Positions 50,560 through 59,865 of a DNA stretch of 64,000 bases are shown here, one piece after another. Numbering within the stretch: the stretch's first letter is position 1; every line of letters starts with the position of its first letter. Origin of the DNA: Betaproteobacteria bacterium (GTDB taxonomy: Bacteria; Pseudomonadota; Gammaproteobacteria; Burkholderiales; Usitatibacteraceae); assembly GCA_016709665.1 (NCBI GenBank), contig JADJMI010000003.1:124001-188000 (forward strand), read 5' to 3'. A program made the position numbers and the translations under genes. Below the pieces are notes generated by a model. It saw only the letters and a list, made by a program, of their open reading frames with translations. It had not been told where the DNA came from and did not search any database.

Positions 50560-51967
50560 AACGGTGCGCGGCCCGGCATTCGAGGCGGTGGCCGCGCAGG
50601 TGGCGCGCGCCCGCGCGGCGCAGGCCATCGCGGATGGCTACGACCAGGCGCGGGTGGACGAGCTGGTCGCGGCCGCCGGCTGGGCGATCCTGGAGCCCGC
50701 GCGCAACCGCGAGCTCGCCGAGCTCGCGGTGGCCGACACCGGCATCGGCAGCGTCGACGACAAGATCCGCAAGAACCACCGCAAGACGCTGGGGCTCCTG
50801 CGCGACCTCGCGGGCATGCGCACCGTCGGCGTCATCGCCGAAGACGCCGCGAAGGGCCTGGTGGAGATCGCGCGGCCCGTGGGCGTGGTGTGCGCCGTCA
50901 CGCCCTCGACCAACCCCGCGGCCACGCCCGCCAACAAGATCATCAACGCGCTCAAGGCGAGGAACGCGGTCATCGTCGCGCCCTCGCCCAAGGGGGCGTC
51001 GACCTGCGCGCGGCTGATCGAGTTCGTGCACGCGCAGTTCGACCGCATCGGGGCCCCGCGCGACCTCGTGCAGATGCTCCCTGCGCCTGTCACGAAGGAG
51101 GCGACGACGGAGCTCATGCGCCAGTGCGACCTCGTGGTGGCCACCGGCTCGCAGGCCAACGTGCGCGCGGCCTACGCGAGCGGCACGCCGGCCTTCGGCG
51201 TGGGCGCGGGCAACGTCGCCTCGATCGTGGACGAGACGGCCGATTTGGAGGCCGCGGCCGCGAAGATCGTGCTGTCCAAGACCTTCGACCACGCGACGAG
51301 CTGTTCCTCGGAGAACAGCCTGGTGCTCGTGGAGGCCGTGGCGGACGCGATGCTCGCCACGCTGGCCCGCCACGGCTGCGTGAAGCTGGAGGCAGCGGAC
51401 CGCGACCGGCTGCAGGTGGCCATGTGGCCGGACGGCAAGCTTTCGCCCGCGGTCATCGGACAGGCGGCGGGCCGGATCGCGGGGCGTGCCGGGCTCGCGG
51501 ATCCCGCGGCGGCGGCGGCCCGCGTGCTCCTCGTCGACGGCGGCGGCGTCGGCCCGGATCACCCGTTCTCGGGCGAGAAGCTCTCCCCGGTGCTGGCGGT
51601 CTACCGCGTGCGCGACTTCGAGCAGGCGAAGCAGGCCGTGCGCGCGCTCTACGCGTTCCAGGGCGCCGGTCACTCCGTGTCGCTGCACAGCGCGCGCGAG
51701 GACCGCGCCCTCGACCTCGGTCTCACGCTGCCGGTCGCGCGCGTCATCCTGAACCAGGCGCACGCGATCGCCAACGGAGGCAGCTTCTCGAACGGCCTGC
51801 CCGTATCGCTTTCGATGGGGTGCGGCACCTGGGGACGCAACAACTTCTCGGACAACCTGAACGTGCGCCAATACATGAACGTGACGCGTGTCTCGCGGCC
51901 GCTTCCCGAGAGCATCCCCGCGATCGACGACCTGCTCGGCGCGTATTTCTCCCGCTGGGGGCGCTGA
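50543..51967 (+). CDS. sauS: CoA-acylating aldehyde dehydrogenase, probably sulfoacetaldehyde dehydrogenase (SauS-like)
   Basis: 474 residues from the ATG at 50543 (GGAG 6 bases upstream); a GTG two codons earlier is possible. Acylating ALDH fold: VCAVTPSTNPAATPANKIINALKARN (cofactor region cut here to the family pattern PSTNP), and catalytic Cys254 in TFDHATSCSSENS. SauS reduces sulfoacetyl-CoA to sulfoacetaldehyde, the substrate of Xsc. The pairing with an AMP-forming ligase, xsc and ackA supports this; related enzymes act on acetaldehyde or succinate semialdehyde, so specificity is inferred. Confidence 0.8.
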   Translation: MPSPAETVRGPAFEAVAAQVARARAAQAIADGYDQARVDELVAAAGWAILEPARNRELAELAVADTGIGSVDDKIRKNHRKTLGLLRDLAGMRTVGVIAEDAAKGLVEIARPVGVVCAVTPSTNPAATPANKIINALKARNAVIVAPSPKGASTCARLIEFVHAQFDRIGAPRDLVQMLPAPVTKEATTELMRQCDLVVATGSQANVRAAYASGTPAFGVGAGNVASIVDETADLEAAAAKIVLSKTFDHATSCSSENSLVLVEAVADAMLATLARHGCVKLEAADRDRLQVAMWPDGKLSPAVIGQAAGRIAGRAGLADPAAAAARVLLVDGGGVGPDHPFSGEKLSPVLAVYRVRDFEQAKQAVRALYAFQGAGHSVSLHSAREDRALDLGLTLPVARVILNQAHAIANGGSFSNGLPVSLSMGCGTWGRNNFSDNLNVRQYMNVTRVSRPLPESIPAIDDLLGAYFSRWGR

Positions 51968-51968
51968 G

Positions 51969-53499
51969 GTGGGCGCTGCCGCGGAAGCCACGGTCGCGTG
52001 CCTCATCGAGGCGCAGGCCACGGCGCGGCCGCAGGCCAACTACTTCACCGCCGCCGAGACGGGGCGCGCTCGCCTTCGGCGAACTGGCCGACTCGGCCCG
52101 CCGCGTGGCCGCGCTCCTCGCGCGCGAGGGATGCCAACCGGGCGGGCACGTCTCGGTGGTCATGCCGAACGGGCTCGCCACCGTGCGCCTGCTTCTGGGC
52201 GCCATGGCGGGCGGGCGCTGCGTGAATCCGGTGAACCTGCTCTCGAGCCCGGAGCAGATGCGCTACGTCCTCGACCACGCCGACAGCCGCCTGGTCTTCG
52301 CCTCCCCCGACTGGGCGCCGCGCCTTCGCGAGTGGGCGGCCGGAATCGCGCGCGGCGTGCGCGTGATCGAAGTCGATCCCGATGCGCCCCTCCTGCCGGG
52401 CGAACGCGAGGAGGACGCAAGCGCTCCCCTGCCGCCCCCGGCGCCCGGGAGCCTCGCCTTGCTGATGTACACCTCGGGCACCACGGGCAAGCCCAAGGGC
52501 GTGATGCTCTCGCACGCGAACCTGGTGGCCAACGCCCGCGCCATCAGCGCCGAGCACGCGCTCGGGCCGGGCGACCGCGTGGCGGCCGTGCTGCCGCTCT
52601 ACCACATCAATGCCTTCGTCGTGACCATGCTGGCACCCCTGGCGCACGGCGGCTCGCTGGTGATGCCCGCGCGCTTCTCCGCCACGAAGTTCTGGCCGAT
52701 GGCGACCGCCGCCGGATGCACCTGGATCAACGTGGTGCCCACCATCGTGAGCTACCTGCTGGAGGGCGAGGCGCCGCCGCGCGAGTCGCTTTCCGGCATC
52801 CGCTTCTGCCGCTCGGCCTCGGCGGCGCTGCCCCCGGAGCATCACCTCGCCTTCGAGAGGAAGTTCGGCATCGGCATCATCGAGACCATGGGGCTCACCG
52901 AGACCGTGGCACCCGCGTTCTCCAACCCCCTCGATCCGGAGCGGCGCAAGGTGGGTTCGGTGGGACGCGCCTCGGGCTGCGAGGCCCGCGTCGTGGACGA
53001 GCGGGGCGCGGAACTTCCCGACGGCACGCCCGGCGAGATCGCGATCCGCGGGCCCCAGGTCACCGCCGGCTACTACAAGAATCCGGACGCCACCGAAGCG
53101 GCGTTCTTTCCGGACGGATGGCTGCGCACGGGGGACATCGGGCGACGCGACGCGGACGGCTACTTCTTCATCACCGGGCGCATCAAGGAGCTCATCATCA
53201 AGGGCGGAGAGAACATCGCGCCGCGCGAGATCGACGAGGTGCTGCTGCGCCACCCGGATGTGCTGGATGCCGCGGCCGTGGGCGTTCCGGACCGCCATTA
53301 CGGGCAGGAGATAGCCGCCTGCGTCGTCCGCCGCGAGGGCGCCGCTTGCACCGCGGACGAACTGCGGGCTTTCTGCCACGAGCATCTCGGGCGCTACAAG
53401 ACGCCGAAATCCATTCACTTCGTCGACGAGCTGCCTCGCGGTCCTTCCGGGAAGGTGCAGCGATTGAAGCTCCTCGACGTACTGCCCGCCGGGACCTGA
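51969..53499 (+). CDS. sauT: AMP-forming acyl-CoA ligase, probably sulfoacetate-CoA ligase (SauT-like), with a frameshift
   Basis: About 509 residues after correction. Starts at the GTG at 51969, one base after the upstream stop. The first ~30 residues (ACLIEAQATARPQANYFTAA) are in one frame, the rest in another; deleting one G from the G4 run at 52061-52064 gives ETGALAFGELADSARR, as expected for the family. Adenylation motifs: LLMYTSGTTGKPKGVMLSH, ETMGLTETVAPAF, GWLRTGDIGRRDADGYFFIT and GRIKELIIKGGENIAPREID, with the C-terminal Lys in PSGKVQRLKL. Would activate sulfoacetate for the upstream reductase. Substrate inferred from context. Confidence 0.75.
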
Positions 53500-53512
53500 G
53501 GGCGGGGCGGCC

Positions 53513-54700
53513 ATGACGAACCATGTCCTCACCCTCAACGCCGGTTCTTCTTCCCTGAAATTCGCGCTCCACCCGTGCGGCCCGTCGCGGGAAGGGCCGC
53601 GGTTTTCCGGGATCGTCGATGGGCTGGGATCGCGCGCGCGGCTGCGCGTGCAGGCCGCCGCGGGAACGACGCTCGCCGACCGGGAACTGGCGGGCGTCGG
53701 CGGCGCCCCGGCGACCCACGACGACGCGTTGCGGGCGACGCTGCGCCTGCTTCGCGAGCACGCGCCGGACGCGCGGGTGGCCGCGGTGGGCCACCGCATC
53801 GTCCACGGCGGCGTCGAGTTCGACCAACCGGTCGCGATCGACGACGGGGTCCTCGCACGGCTCACGGACCTGGAGCCCCTGGCTCCGTTGCACCAGCCGC
53901 ACAATCTCGCGGGCGTGCGCGCCGCGCGCCATGCCTTCCCGGACGTGCCGCAGGTGGCGTGCTTCGACACCGCCTTTCACCGCGCCCAGCCGGAGCGCAA
54001 CCAGCGCTTCGCCCTGCCCCGCGCGCTGCACGAGGAAGGCGTGCGCCGCTACGGATTCCACGGCCTTTCCTACGAATCGATCTGCGCGCAGCTCGCGGCG
54101 CGCGGCCTGCTGGCGGGACGGGTCATCGCCGCGCACCTGGGGCATGGCGCCTCGATATGCGCCATCCGCGACGGCCGGTCGGTCGCGACCACCATGAGCT
54201 TCTCGCCTCTGGACGGCCTGCCCATGGGTACGCGCTGCGGGCGCGTGGACGCGGCCGTGGTCCTGTACCTGCTGCAGCAGCGCGGCATGGAGCCGGAGCC
54301 GATCGCGCGCCTGCTCTACCGGGAATCGGGGCTGCTGGGCCTTTCGGGGATCACCGGCGAGATGCGCGAGCTCGCCGTGTCACCGGAGCCGGCCGCGCGC
54401 GAAGCCGTCGCCTACTACGTGGAGCACGCCTGCCGGGAGCTCGCCGGCATGAGCGCGGCGCTGGACGGGGTCGACCGCATCGTCTTCACGGGTGGCGTCG
54501 GCCAGAACGCCGCGGCGATACGCGGTCGCATCGCGGAACGCCTCGGCTGGATGGGCCTCGTTCTCGATGCCGCCGCGAACGACCGGAGCGCCGAACTCGT
54601 CTCCGCGGCGGGCAGCGCCGTCAGCATCCACGTCCTTGCCACCGACGAAGAGGCGGTGATCGCGCGTCACGCGGCACGATTCGCCGGCCAAGGGGCATAG
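53513..54700 (+). CDS. ackA: Acetate kinase
   Basis: 395 residues. Makes ATP + acetate from acetyl phosphate + ADP. Motifs: LTLNAGSSSLKFAL at the start, AVGHRIVHGG, AHLGHGASICAIRDGRSV, TMSFSPLDGLPMGTRCG and VFTGGVGQNAAAIRGRI. It closes the operon that starts with the transporter; the acetyl phosphate would come from Xsc. Starts 13 bases after the ligase. No phosphotransacetylase gene is in the window. Confidence 0.95.
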   Translation: MTNHVLTLNAGSSSLKFALHPCGPSREGPRFSGIVDGLGSRARLRVQAAAGTTLADRELAGVGGAPATHDDALRATLRLLREHAPDARVAAVGHRIVHGGVEFDQPVAIDDGVLARLTDLEPLAPLHQPHNLAGVRAARHAFPDVPQVACFDTAFHRAQPERNQRFALPRALHEEGVRRYGFHGLSYESICAQLAARGLLAGRVIAAHLGHGASICAIRDGRSVATTMSFSPLDGLPMGTRCGRVDAAVVLYLLQQRGMEPEPIARLLYRESGLLGLSGITGEMRELAVSPEPAAREAVAYYVEHACRELAGMSAALDGVDRIVFTGGVGQNAAAIRGRIAERLGWMGLVLDAAANDRSAELVSAAGSAVSIHVLATDEEAVIARHAARFAGQGA

Positions 54701-54735
54701 GGGCGCGCCTGCCGTTTCCAACCGGGAGAACGGGG

Positions 54736-55101
54736 TCAGGCGATGGCGAGGCCGTCGTTGAGCTTGAGCCACCCCTTGATGACGCGATACAGGTACCAGA
54801 TGAAGAGGACGGTGAAGGGCAGCCAGTAGAGGATGGCCCCGATGATCGTGATGATGAGGATGAAGGTGAGCACCGCGCAGATCACGATCCACAGCAGCCC
54901 CCACCAGAAGGTGCGCGACAGCCAGGAGACGTGCGAGGCGAGCACGGTTCCCTGGAGGTCGCTCTTCTTGAGCATGCCGATGATGATGGCCACCACCGCG
55001 AGGAGCCACATCGTGAAGGGCGCGAGGCCGTGCAGGATGTAGAGGATGTGCACGATGCGGGTGTTGCCCTCGGGGTCGCGGGCGGGTGCGGCGTCGTTCA
55101 T
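54736..55101 (-). CDS. Small inner-membrane protein (DUF4870-like)
   Basis: 121 residues with three to four hydrophobic helices: PFTMWLLAVVAIIIGMLKK, LLWIVICAVLTFILIITIIG and LYWLPFTVLFIWYLYRVIKG. The pattern matches small DUF4870-type membrane proteins. No function known. One base separates its start from the def stop, so it may be cotranscribed with def. A possible decayed relative is at 33153-33236. Confidence 0.75.
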   Translation of the reverse strand: MNDAAPARDPEGNTRIVHILYILHGLAPFTMWLLAVVAIIIGMLKKSDLQGTVLASHVSWLSRTFWWGLLWIVICAVLTFILIITIIGAILYWLPFTVLFIWYLYRVIKGWLKLNDGLAIA

Positions 55102-55102
55102 G

Positions 55103-55636
55103 TCAGTCCTCCTGTTGGGGGTCCATGTCGGGGAAGAGCACGTCGGTGAAGCCGAAGAGGCTCATGTCGTGCATGCGCATCGGGTAGAGGATGCCGTCGA
55201 GGTGGTCGCACTCGTGCTGCACCACGCGGGCGTGGAAGCCCTCGGCCACGCGGTCGATGGGCCGGCCCTTCTCGTCGAAGCCCGTGTAGCGCAGCTTCAC
55301 GCAGCGGCGCACCACGCCGCGAAGGCCCGGCACCGAAAGGCAACCCTCCCAGCCGTCCTCCCCTTCCTGCGACAGGAAGGTGATGACCGGGTTCACGAGC
55401 ACGGTGAAGGGCACCTCCTCGGCATCCGGATAGCGCGGGTTCTTCGCAACGCCGAAGATCACCACGCGACGGCTCACGCCGATCTGCGGCGCCGCGAGGC
55501 CCGCGCCATCCTCGGCCGCCATCGTGTCCTTCATGTCCGCGAGCAGGGCCTCGAGTTCGGGACCGAAATCCTCCACGGGCTGCGCCACCTGGGCGAGCAC
55601 GGGGTGGCCCATGCGCAGGACTTCACGCACCGCCAT
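55103..55636 (-). CDS. def: Peptide deformylase
   Basis: 177 residues. Removes the formyl group of the starting Met. The three motifs are complete: GAGLAAPQIG, EGCLSVPG (metal Cys) and QHECDHLDG (two metal His, catalytic Glu). The start overlaps the end of mtnP by 14 bases. Confidence 0.97.
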   Translation of the reverse strand: MAVREVLRMGHPVLAQVAQPVEDFGPELEALLADMKDTMAAEDGAGLAAPQIGVSRRVVIFGVAKNPRYPDAEEVPFTVLVNPVITFLSQEGEDGWEGCLSVPGLRGVVRRCVKLRYTGFDEKGRPIDRVAEGFHARVVQHECDHLDGILYPMRMHDMSLFGFTDVLFPDMDPQQED

Positions 55637-56372
55637 GGCGCACCACCGCTTTCTCGACGATGCGGCGCACCCGCCCCATCGCGACGTCGACGACCTGCCC
55701 GATCTTCTCGAGCGAAATGGCCTCGCGGCTGCCCGCGCGCCCGGCCGCCGGGTTGGCGACGACCGCGAGCGCCGCGTAGGCGAGCCCCAGTTCCCGCGCG
55801 AGGGCCGCCTCCGGCATGCCGGTCATGCCCACGAGGTGGGCGCCGTCGCGGTCGAGCCGGTTCACCTCGGCGGCGGTCTCGAGACGGGGCCCCTGCACCG
55901 CCGCGTAAGTGCCGCGCGGCACGACGCTCTCGCCGGCATCCTGCGCCGCGGCGAGCAGCAGCTCCCGTGTGGGCTCGTCGTAGGGATGCGTGAAGTCCAC
56001 GTGCACGACGGGCTGCTCGGCGCCCTCGAAGAAAGTGCTCTTGCGGCCCCAGGTGTAGTCGATGACCTGGTCGGGCACCGCGATGGCGCCCGCCGTGAAT
56101 TCCGCCGTGATGCCGCCGACCGTGCAGACGGACAGCACGCGCTTCACGCCGCGCGAGTGCAGGGCCCAGAGATTGGCGCGGTAGTTGATCTCGTGCGGCG
56201 CGAGGGTGTGGCCGTAGCCGTGGCGCGCGAGGAAGACCACTTCCGTCTCGCCCACGTGGCCGTAGGTGAGCGGCCCGGAGGGCTCGCCGAAGGGCGTGCG
56301 CACGATCTGCTTGCGATCGATCCGCAGGGTGGCGAACTCCGTGAGGCCGGAGCCGCCCAGGATGGCGAGCAT
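55623..56372 (-). CDS. mtnP: Methylthioadenosine/methylthioinosine phosphorylase family
   Basis: 249 residues from the ATG at 56372. Phosphorolysis of S-methyl-5'-thioadenosine or -thioinosine in methionine salvage. Motifs: LAILGGSGL, FLARHGYGHTLAPHEINYRA, phosphate/ribose region CTVGGITAEF, and GMTGMPEAALARELGLAYA. Proteobacterial members often prefer methylthioinosine; sequence inspection alone does not decide. Five bases after hpt. Confidence 0.9.
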   Translation of the reverse strand: MLAILGGSGLTEFATLRIDRKQIVRTPFGEPSGPLTYGHVGETEVVFLARHGYGHTLAPHEINYRANLWALHSRGVKRVLSVCTVGGITAEFTAGAIAVPDQVIDYTWGRKSTFFEGAEQPVVHVDFTHPYDEPTRELLLAAAQDAGESVVPRGTYAAVQGPRLETAAEVNRLDRDGAHLVGMTGMPEAALARELGLAYAALAVVANPAAGRAGSREAISLEKIGQVVDVAMGRVRRIVEKAVVRHGGA

Positions 56373-56377
56373 GGCTT

Positions 56378-56920
56378 TCAGTCCTTGAGGGCGTGGATGG
56401 CGGGCAGGTTGCGCCAGAGTCCGTAGGCGTCCATGCCGAAACCGAATACGTAGCGATCGGGGACGCTCACGCCCACGAAATCCGCCGCGATGGGCTTCTT
56501 CCGGCCGAGGGCCTTGTCGGCGAACACGGCGCAGAGCACGCGCTTCGCGCCCTGCGCGAGGAGCTTGTCGCGCACCGCCGCGAGCGTGATGCCCTCGTCG
56601 AGGATGTCGTCGAGCACGAGCACGATGCGGCCGGCCACGTTCTCGCGCGGCGCGAGGCGCCATTCGATCTCGCGTCCCGAGGTGCCGTTGGCGTAGCGCG
56701 TGACCTCGATGGCGCCGAACTCGAGCGGGAAGGCGAGTTTCGGCAGGAGCTGGCCGGTGAAGACCGCGGCCCCGCCCATGACGGCGAGGACGACGGGAAA
56801 CTCGTTCCGGAGCGCGGCCGTGATCTCGACGGCCATGCGATCGACGGCGCGGGCGACGGTCTCGGCCGAATGCACGAGCTCGGCGCCCTCCAGGATGCGC
56901 TCGGCCTTTTCGCGCGTCAC
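56378..56920 (-). CDS. hpt: Hypoxanthine-guanine phosphoribosyltransferase
   Basis: 180 residues from the GTG at 56920, overlapping the galU stop as GTGA. Purine salvage: joins hypoxanthine or guanine to PRPP. PRPP-binding motif VLVLDDILDEGITL; early loop VMGGAAVFTGQLLPKL; C-terminal DRYVFGFGMDAYGLWRNLP. The frame is open upstream but homology starts at VTREKAERIL. Confidence 0.92.
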   Translation of the reverse strand: MTREKAERILEGAELVHSAETVARAVDRMAVEITAALRNEFPVVLAVMGGAAVFTGQLLPKLAFPLEFGAIEVTRYANGTSGREIEWRLAPRENVAGRIVLVLDDILDEGITLAAVRDKLLAQGAKRVLCAVFADKALGRKKPIAADFVGVSVPDRYVFGFGMDAYGLWRNLPAIHALKD

Positions 56921-57810
56921 TTCACGCGCTTTCCGGCCTGGGTCACGCGCGCCAGGTAGTCGCGGAACTCGTCCGCCACCTCGTCGTGCTTCAGCGCGAA
57001 GTCGACGGTCGCCTCGAGGTAGCCGATCTTGGAGCCGCAGTCGTAGCGACGGCCCTCGAACTCGTAGGCGTGCACGGGCTCCTCGCGCAGCAGCCGCTCG
57101 ATGGCGTCCGTCAGCTGGATCTCGCGACCGGCCCCGGGCTGGGTGCGGGCGAGCAGGTCGAAGATGCGGGGCGAGAGCACGTAGCGGCCCACGACGCCGA
57201 GGGTGGACGGCGCGTCCTGGGGCTTGGGCTTCTCGACGATGCCGGTCATGCGGGCGAGACGTCCCTTGGCGGGCTTCGTCGAGGCGATGCCGTAGGAAGC
57301 GGTGTCCTCGCGCGGCACGTCCTGGACGGCGACGAGGCTGCCCCCGTGCTTCGCCTGCAGGTCGGTCATCTGCTTGAGCACCGGCACCTTCGCGTCGATG
57401 AGGTCGTCGGCGAGGATCACGGCGAACGGCTCGTCGCCCACCAGCTGGCGCGCGCACAACACGGCGTGGCCCAGTCCCAGGGCCTCGCCCTGGCGGATGT
57501 AGACGCAGTTGATGCCGGCGGGCAGGAGACCGCGCACCTGCTTGAGGAGCTTCACCTTGCCGGCCGCGCCCAGCTCCGCCTCGAGCTCGTAGGCCTTGTC
57601 GAAGTGGTCCTCGATGGCGCGCTTGCCGCGCCCGGTGATGAAGATGAGGTCCGTGATGCCGGCGGCCACCGCCTCCTCCACCGCGTACTGGATGAGGGGC
57701 TTGTCGACGATGGGCAGCATTTCCTTGGGCGAGGCCTTCGTCGCCGGCAGGAATCGCGTGCCGAGGCCCGCGACGGGGAAGACGGCCTTGGTGACTTTTT
57801 TCTTGGGCAT
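56917..57810 (-). CDS. galU: UTP-glucose-1-phosphate uridylyltransferase
   Basis: 297 residues. Makes UDP-glucose for lipopolysaccharide and other polysaccharides. The nucleotide-binding start AVFPVAGLGTRFLPATKASP, then KEMLPIVDKPLIQYAVEEA, FAVILADDLID and VEKPKPQDAPSTLGVVGRYV are hallmark GalU sequences. Length is standard. Confidence 0.96.
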   Translation of the reverse strand: MPKKKVTKAVFPVAGLGTRFLPATKASPKEMLPIVDKPLIQYAVEEAVAAGITDLIFITGRGKRAIEDHFDKAYELEAELGAAGKVKLLKQVRGLLPAGINCVYIRQGEALGLGHAVLCARQLVGDEPFAVILADDLIDAKVPVLKQMTDLQAKHGGSLVAVQDVPREDTASYGIASTKPAKGRLARMTGIVEKPKPQDAPSTLGVVGRYVLSPRIFDLLARTQPGAGREIQLTDAIERLLREEPVHAYEFEGRRYDCGSKIGYLEATVDFALKHDEVADEFRDYLARVTQAGKRVK

Positions 57811-57828
57811 GTGCGCTCCGTTGTGCCG

Positions 57829-59863
57829 CTACGCGTCCGGCGCCGGTCGGGCGCCGCCCAGCTTCTCGAGGAAGGCCCGCTCGTCGAGCACCTCGACACC
57901 CAGCTCCCGGGCCTTGTCGAGCTTGGCGCCGGCCTCTTCGCCGGCCACCACGACATGCGTCTTCTTCGACACCGAGCCGGTGACCTTGCCACCCTCGGCC
58001 TCGATGCGCTCCTTCGCCTCGTCGCGGGACATCGCCGCCAGCGTGCCGGTGAGCACCACGATTTTACCCGCGAAGGCGCCTGCGGCCGCGCGGCGCGGTT
58101 CGCCTTCGGTCCAGTGCACGCCCGCGGCCCGCAGCATCGCGATGCCCTCGCGGTTGTGCGACTCGGCGAAGAAGCCCGCCACGGACTCGGCCACGACCGG
58201 CCCCACGTCCGGCGCCTCCTGCAGCTGCGCGGCGTCGGCCGCCATCAGGGCGTCCAGCGTGCCGAAGTGGGCCGCAAGATCCTTGGCCGTCACCTCGCCC
58301 ACGTGGCGGATGCCCAGGCCAAAGACGAATCGCGCGAGCGTGGTCGCCTTGCTCTTCTCGATGGCCGCCTGCACGTTGGCCGCGGATTTCTCCGCCATGC
58401 GCTCGAGCGCCGCCAGCTTCGCGATGCCCGAGGGTGTAGAGGTCCGCCGGGGTCCGCACGAGCCCCGCGTCGACGAGCTGCTCGACGAGCTTGTCGCCCA
58501 GGCCCTCGATGTCCAGCGCGCGGCGGGAGGCGAAATGCAGCAGCGCGGCCTTCCTCTGCGCCGGGCAGACGAGCCCGCCCGAGCAGCGCGCGATGACTTC
58601 GCCTTCGAGCTTCGCGATGGCCGAGCCGCATTGCGGGCACGCGGTCGGCATCACGAACCAGTCCCCGGGCTCCCGCGGCCCGGGCCTCGCGACGCGCGCC
58701 ACCTCGGGAATCACGTCGCCGGCGCGGCGCACGACCACCGTGTCGCGGCGCCAGATTTCCTTGCGGCGGATCTCGTCCTCGTTGTGGAGCGTCGCGTTCG
58801 AGACCGTGGTGCCGCCCACGAAGACGGGCGCGAGCCTCGCCACGGGCGTGATGGCCCCGGTGCGACCGACCTGCACCTCGATGTCGAGGAGTTCGGTCGT
58901 CGCCTCCTCGGCCGGGAACTTGTGCGCCACGGCCCAGCGCGGGGCGCGCGCGACGAAGCCGAGGGCCTGCTGGTCGGCGACGCGGTTCACCTTGTAGACG
59001 ACGCCGTCGATGTCGAAGGGCAGCGTCGTGCGCTTCGCGCCGATTTCGGCGTAGAAATCGAGAAGCCCGCGCTCGCCGATGACGACGCGGCGATCCTTCG
59101 CGACGGGGAAGCCCAGCAACGCGAGGCGATCGAGAAGCGCCGCGTGCGTCGCGGGAGGCTCGAAGCCTTCGACGGCTCCCAGCCCATAGGCGAAGAACGA
59201 AAGCCGCCGGGCGGCCGTGAGCCTCGGGTCGAGCTGGCGCAGGCTGCCGGCCGCGGCGTTGCGCGGGTTCACGAAGGTCTTTTCGCCCGCCTCGGCCTGG
59301 CGACGGTTGAGCGACTCGAAGTCTCGACGCAGCATCAGGACCTCACCGCGCACCTCCAGGAGCGCCGGCGCCTCGCCCTCGAGCCGGAGGGGAATCGCGC
59401 GGATGGTGCGCAGGTTGGCCGTCACGTCCTCGCCCTGGCTGCCGTCGCCGCGCGTGGCGCCGCGCACGAAGCGGCCCTGCTCGTAGGCGAGACTCACGGC
59501 GAGCCCGTCGAACTTGGGCTCGCAGGAGTACTCGACGGATTCGGCGGCGAGCGCCTCCCGGCAGCGGCGATCGAAGGCGGCCACGTCCCCGTCCTCGAAG
59601 GCGTTCGCGAGCGAGAGCATCGGCACGCGGTGCGTGACTTCGGCGAAGGCCTCGCCGGGCAGGGCGCCGACGCGCTGCGTCGGGGAATCGGGGGCGGCGA
59701 ATTCCGGATGGGCCGCCTCGAGCGCCTGCAGCTCGCGAAAAAGCTCGTCGTAGCGCGCGTCGCTGATCTCGGGCGCGTCGTCGACGTAATAGAGACGATT
59801 GTGGCGCTCGATCTCGCGGGCGAGCTCGCGGGCCCGCGCCTGGGCGGCGCGCGGCGCGGTCAT
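57829..59863 (-). CDS. ligA: NAD-dependent DNA ligase, with a frameshift
   Basis: About 677 residues after correction. Seals DNA nicks with NAD. Order: Ia domain (HNRLYYVDDAPEISDARYDE), adenylation domain with the active-site Lys in CEPKFDGLAVS, OB fold, Cys4 zinc finger (CPQCG...CSGGLVC), HhH domain and BRCT domain at the C-terminus (FAGKIVVLTGTLAAMSRDEA). The frame breaks near 58427-58429: one extra base in a GGG turns LYTLGIAKLAALERM into a shifted frame. As LigA is normally essential and everything else is intact, a sequencing error is the simplest reading. Confidence 0.93.
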
Positions 59864-59865
59864 GG

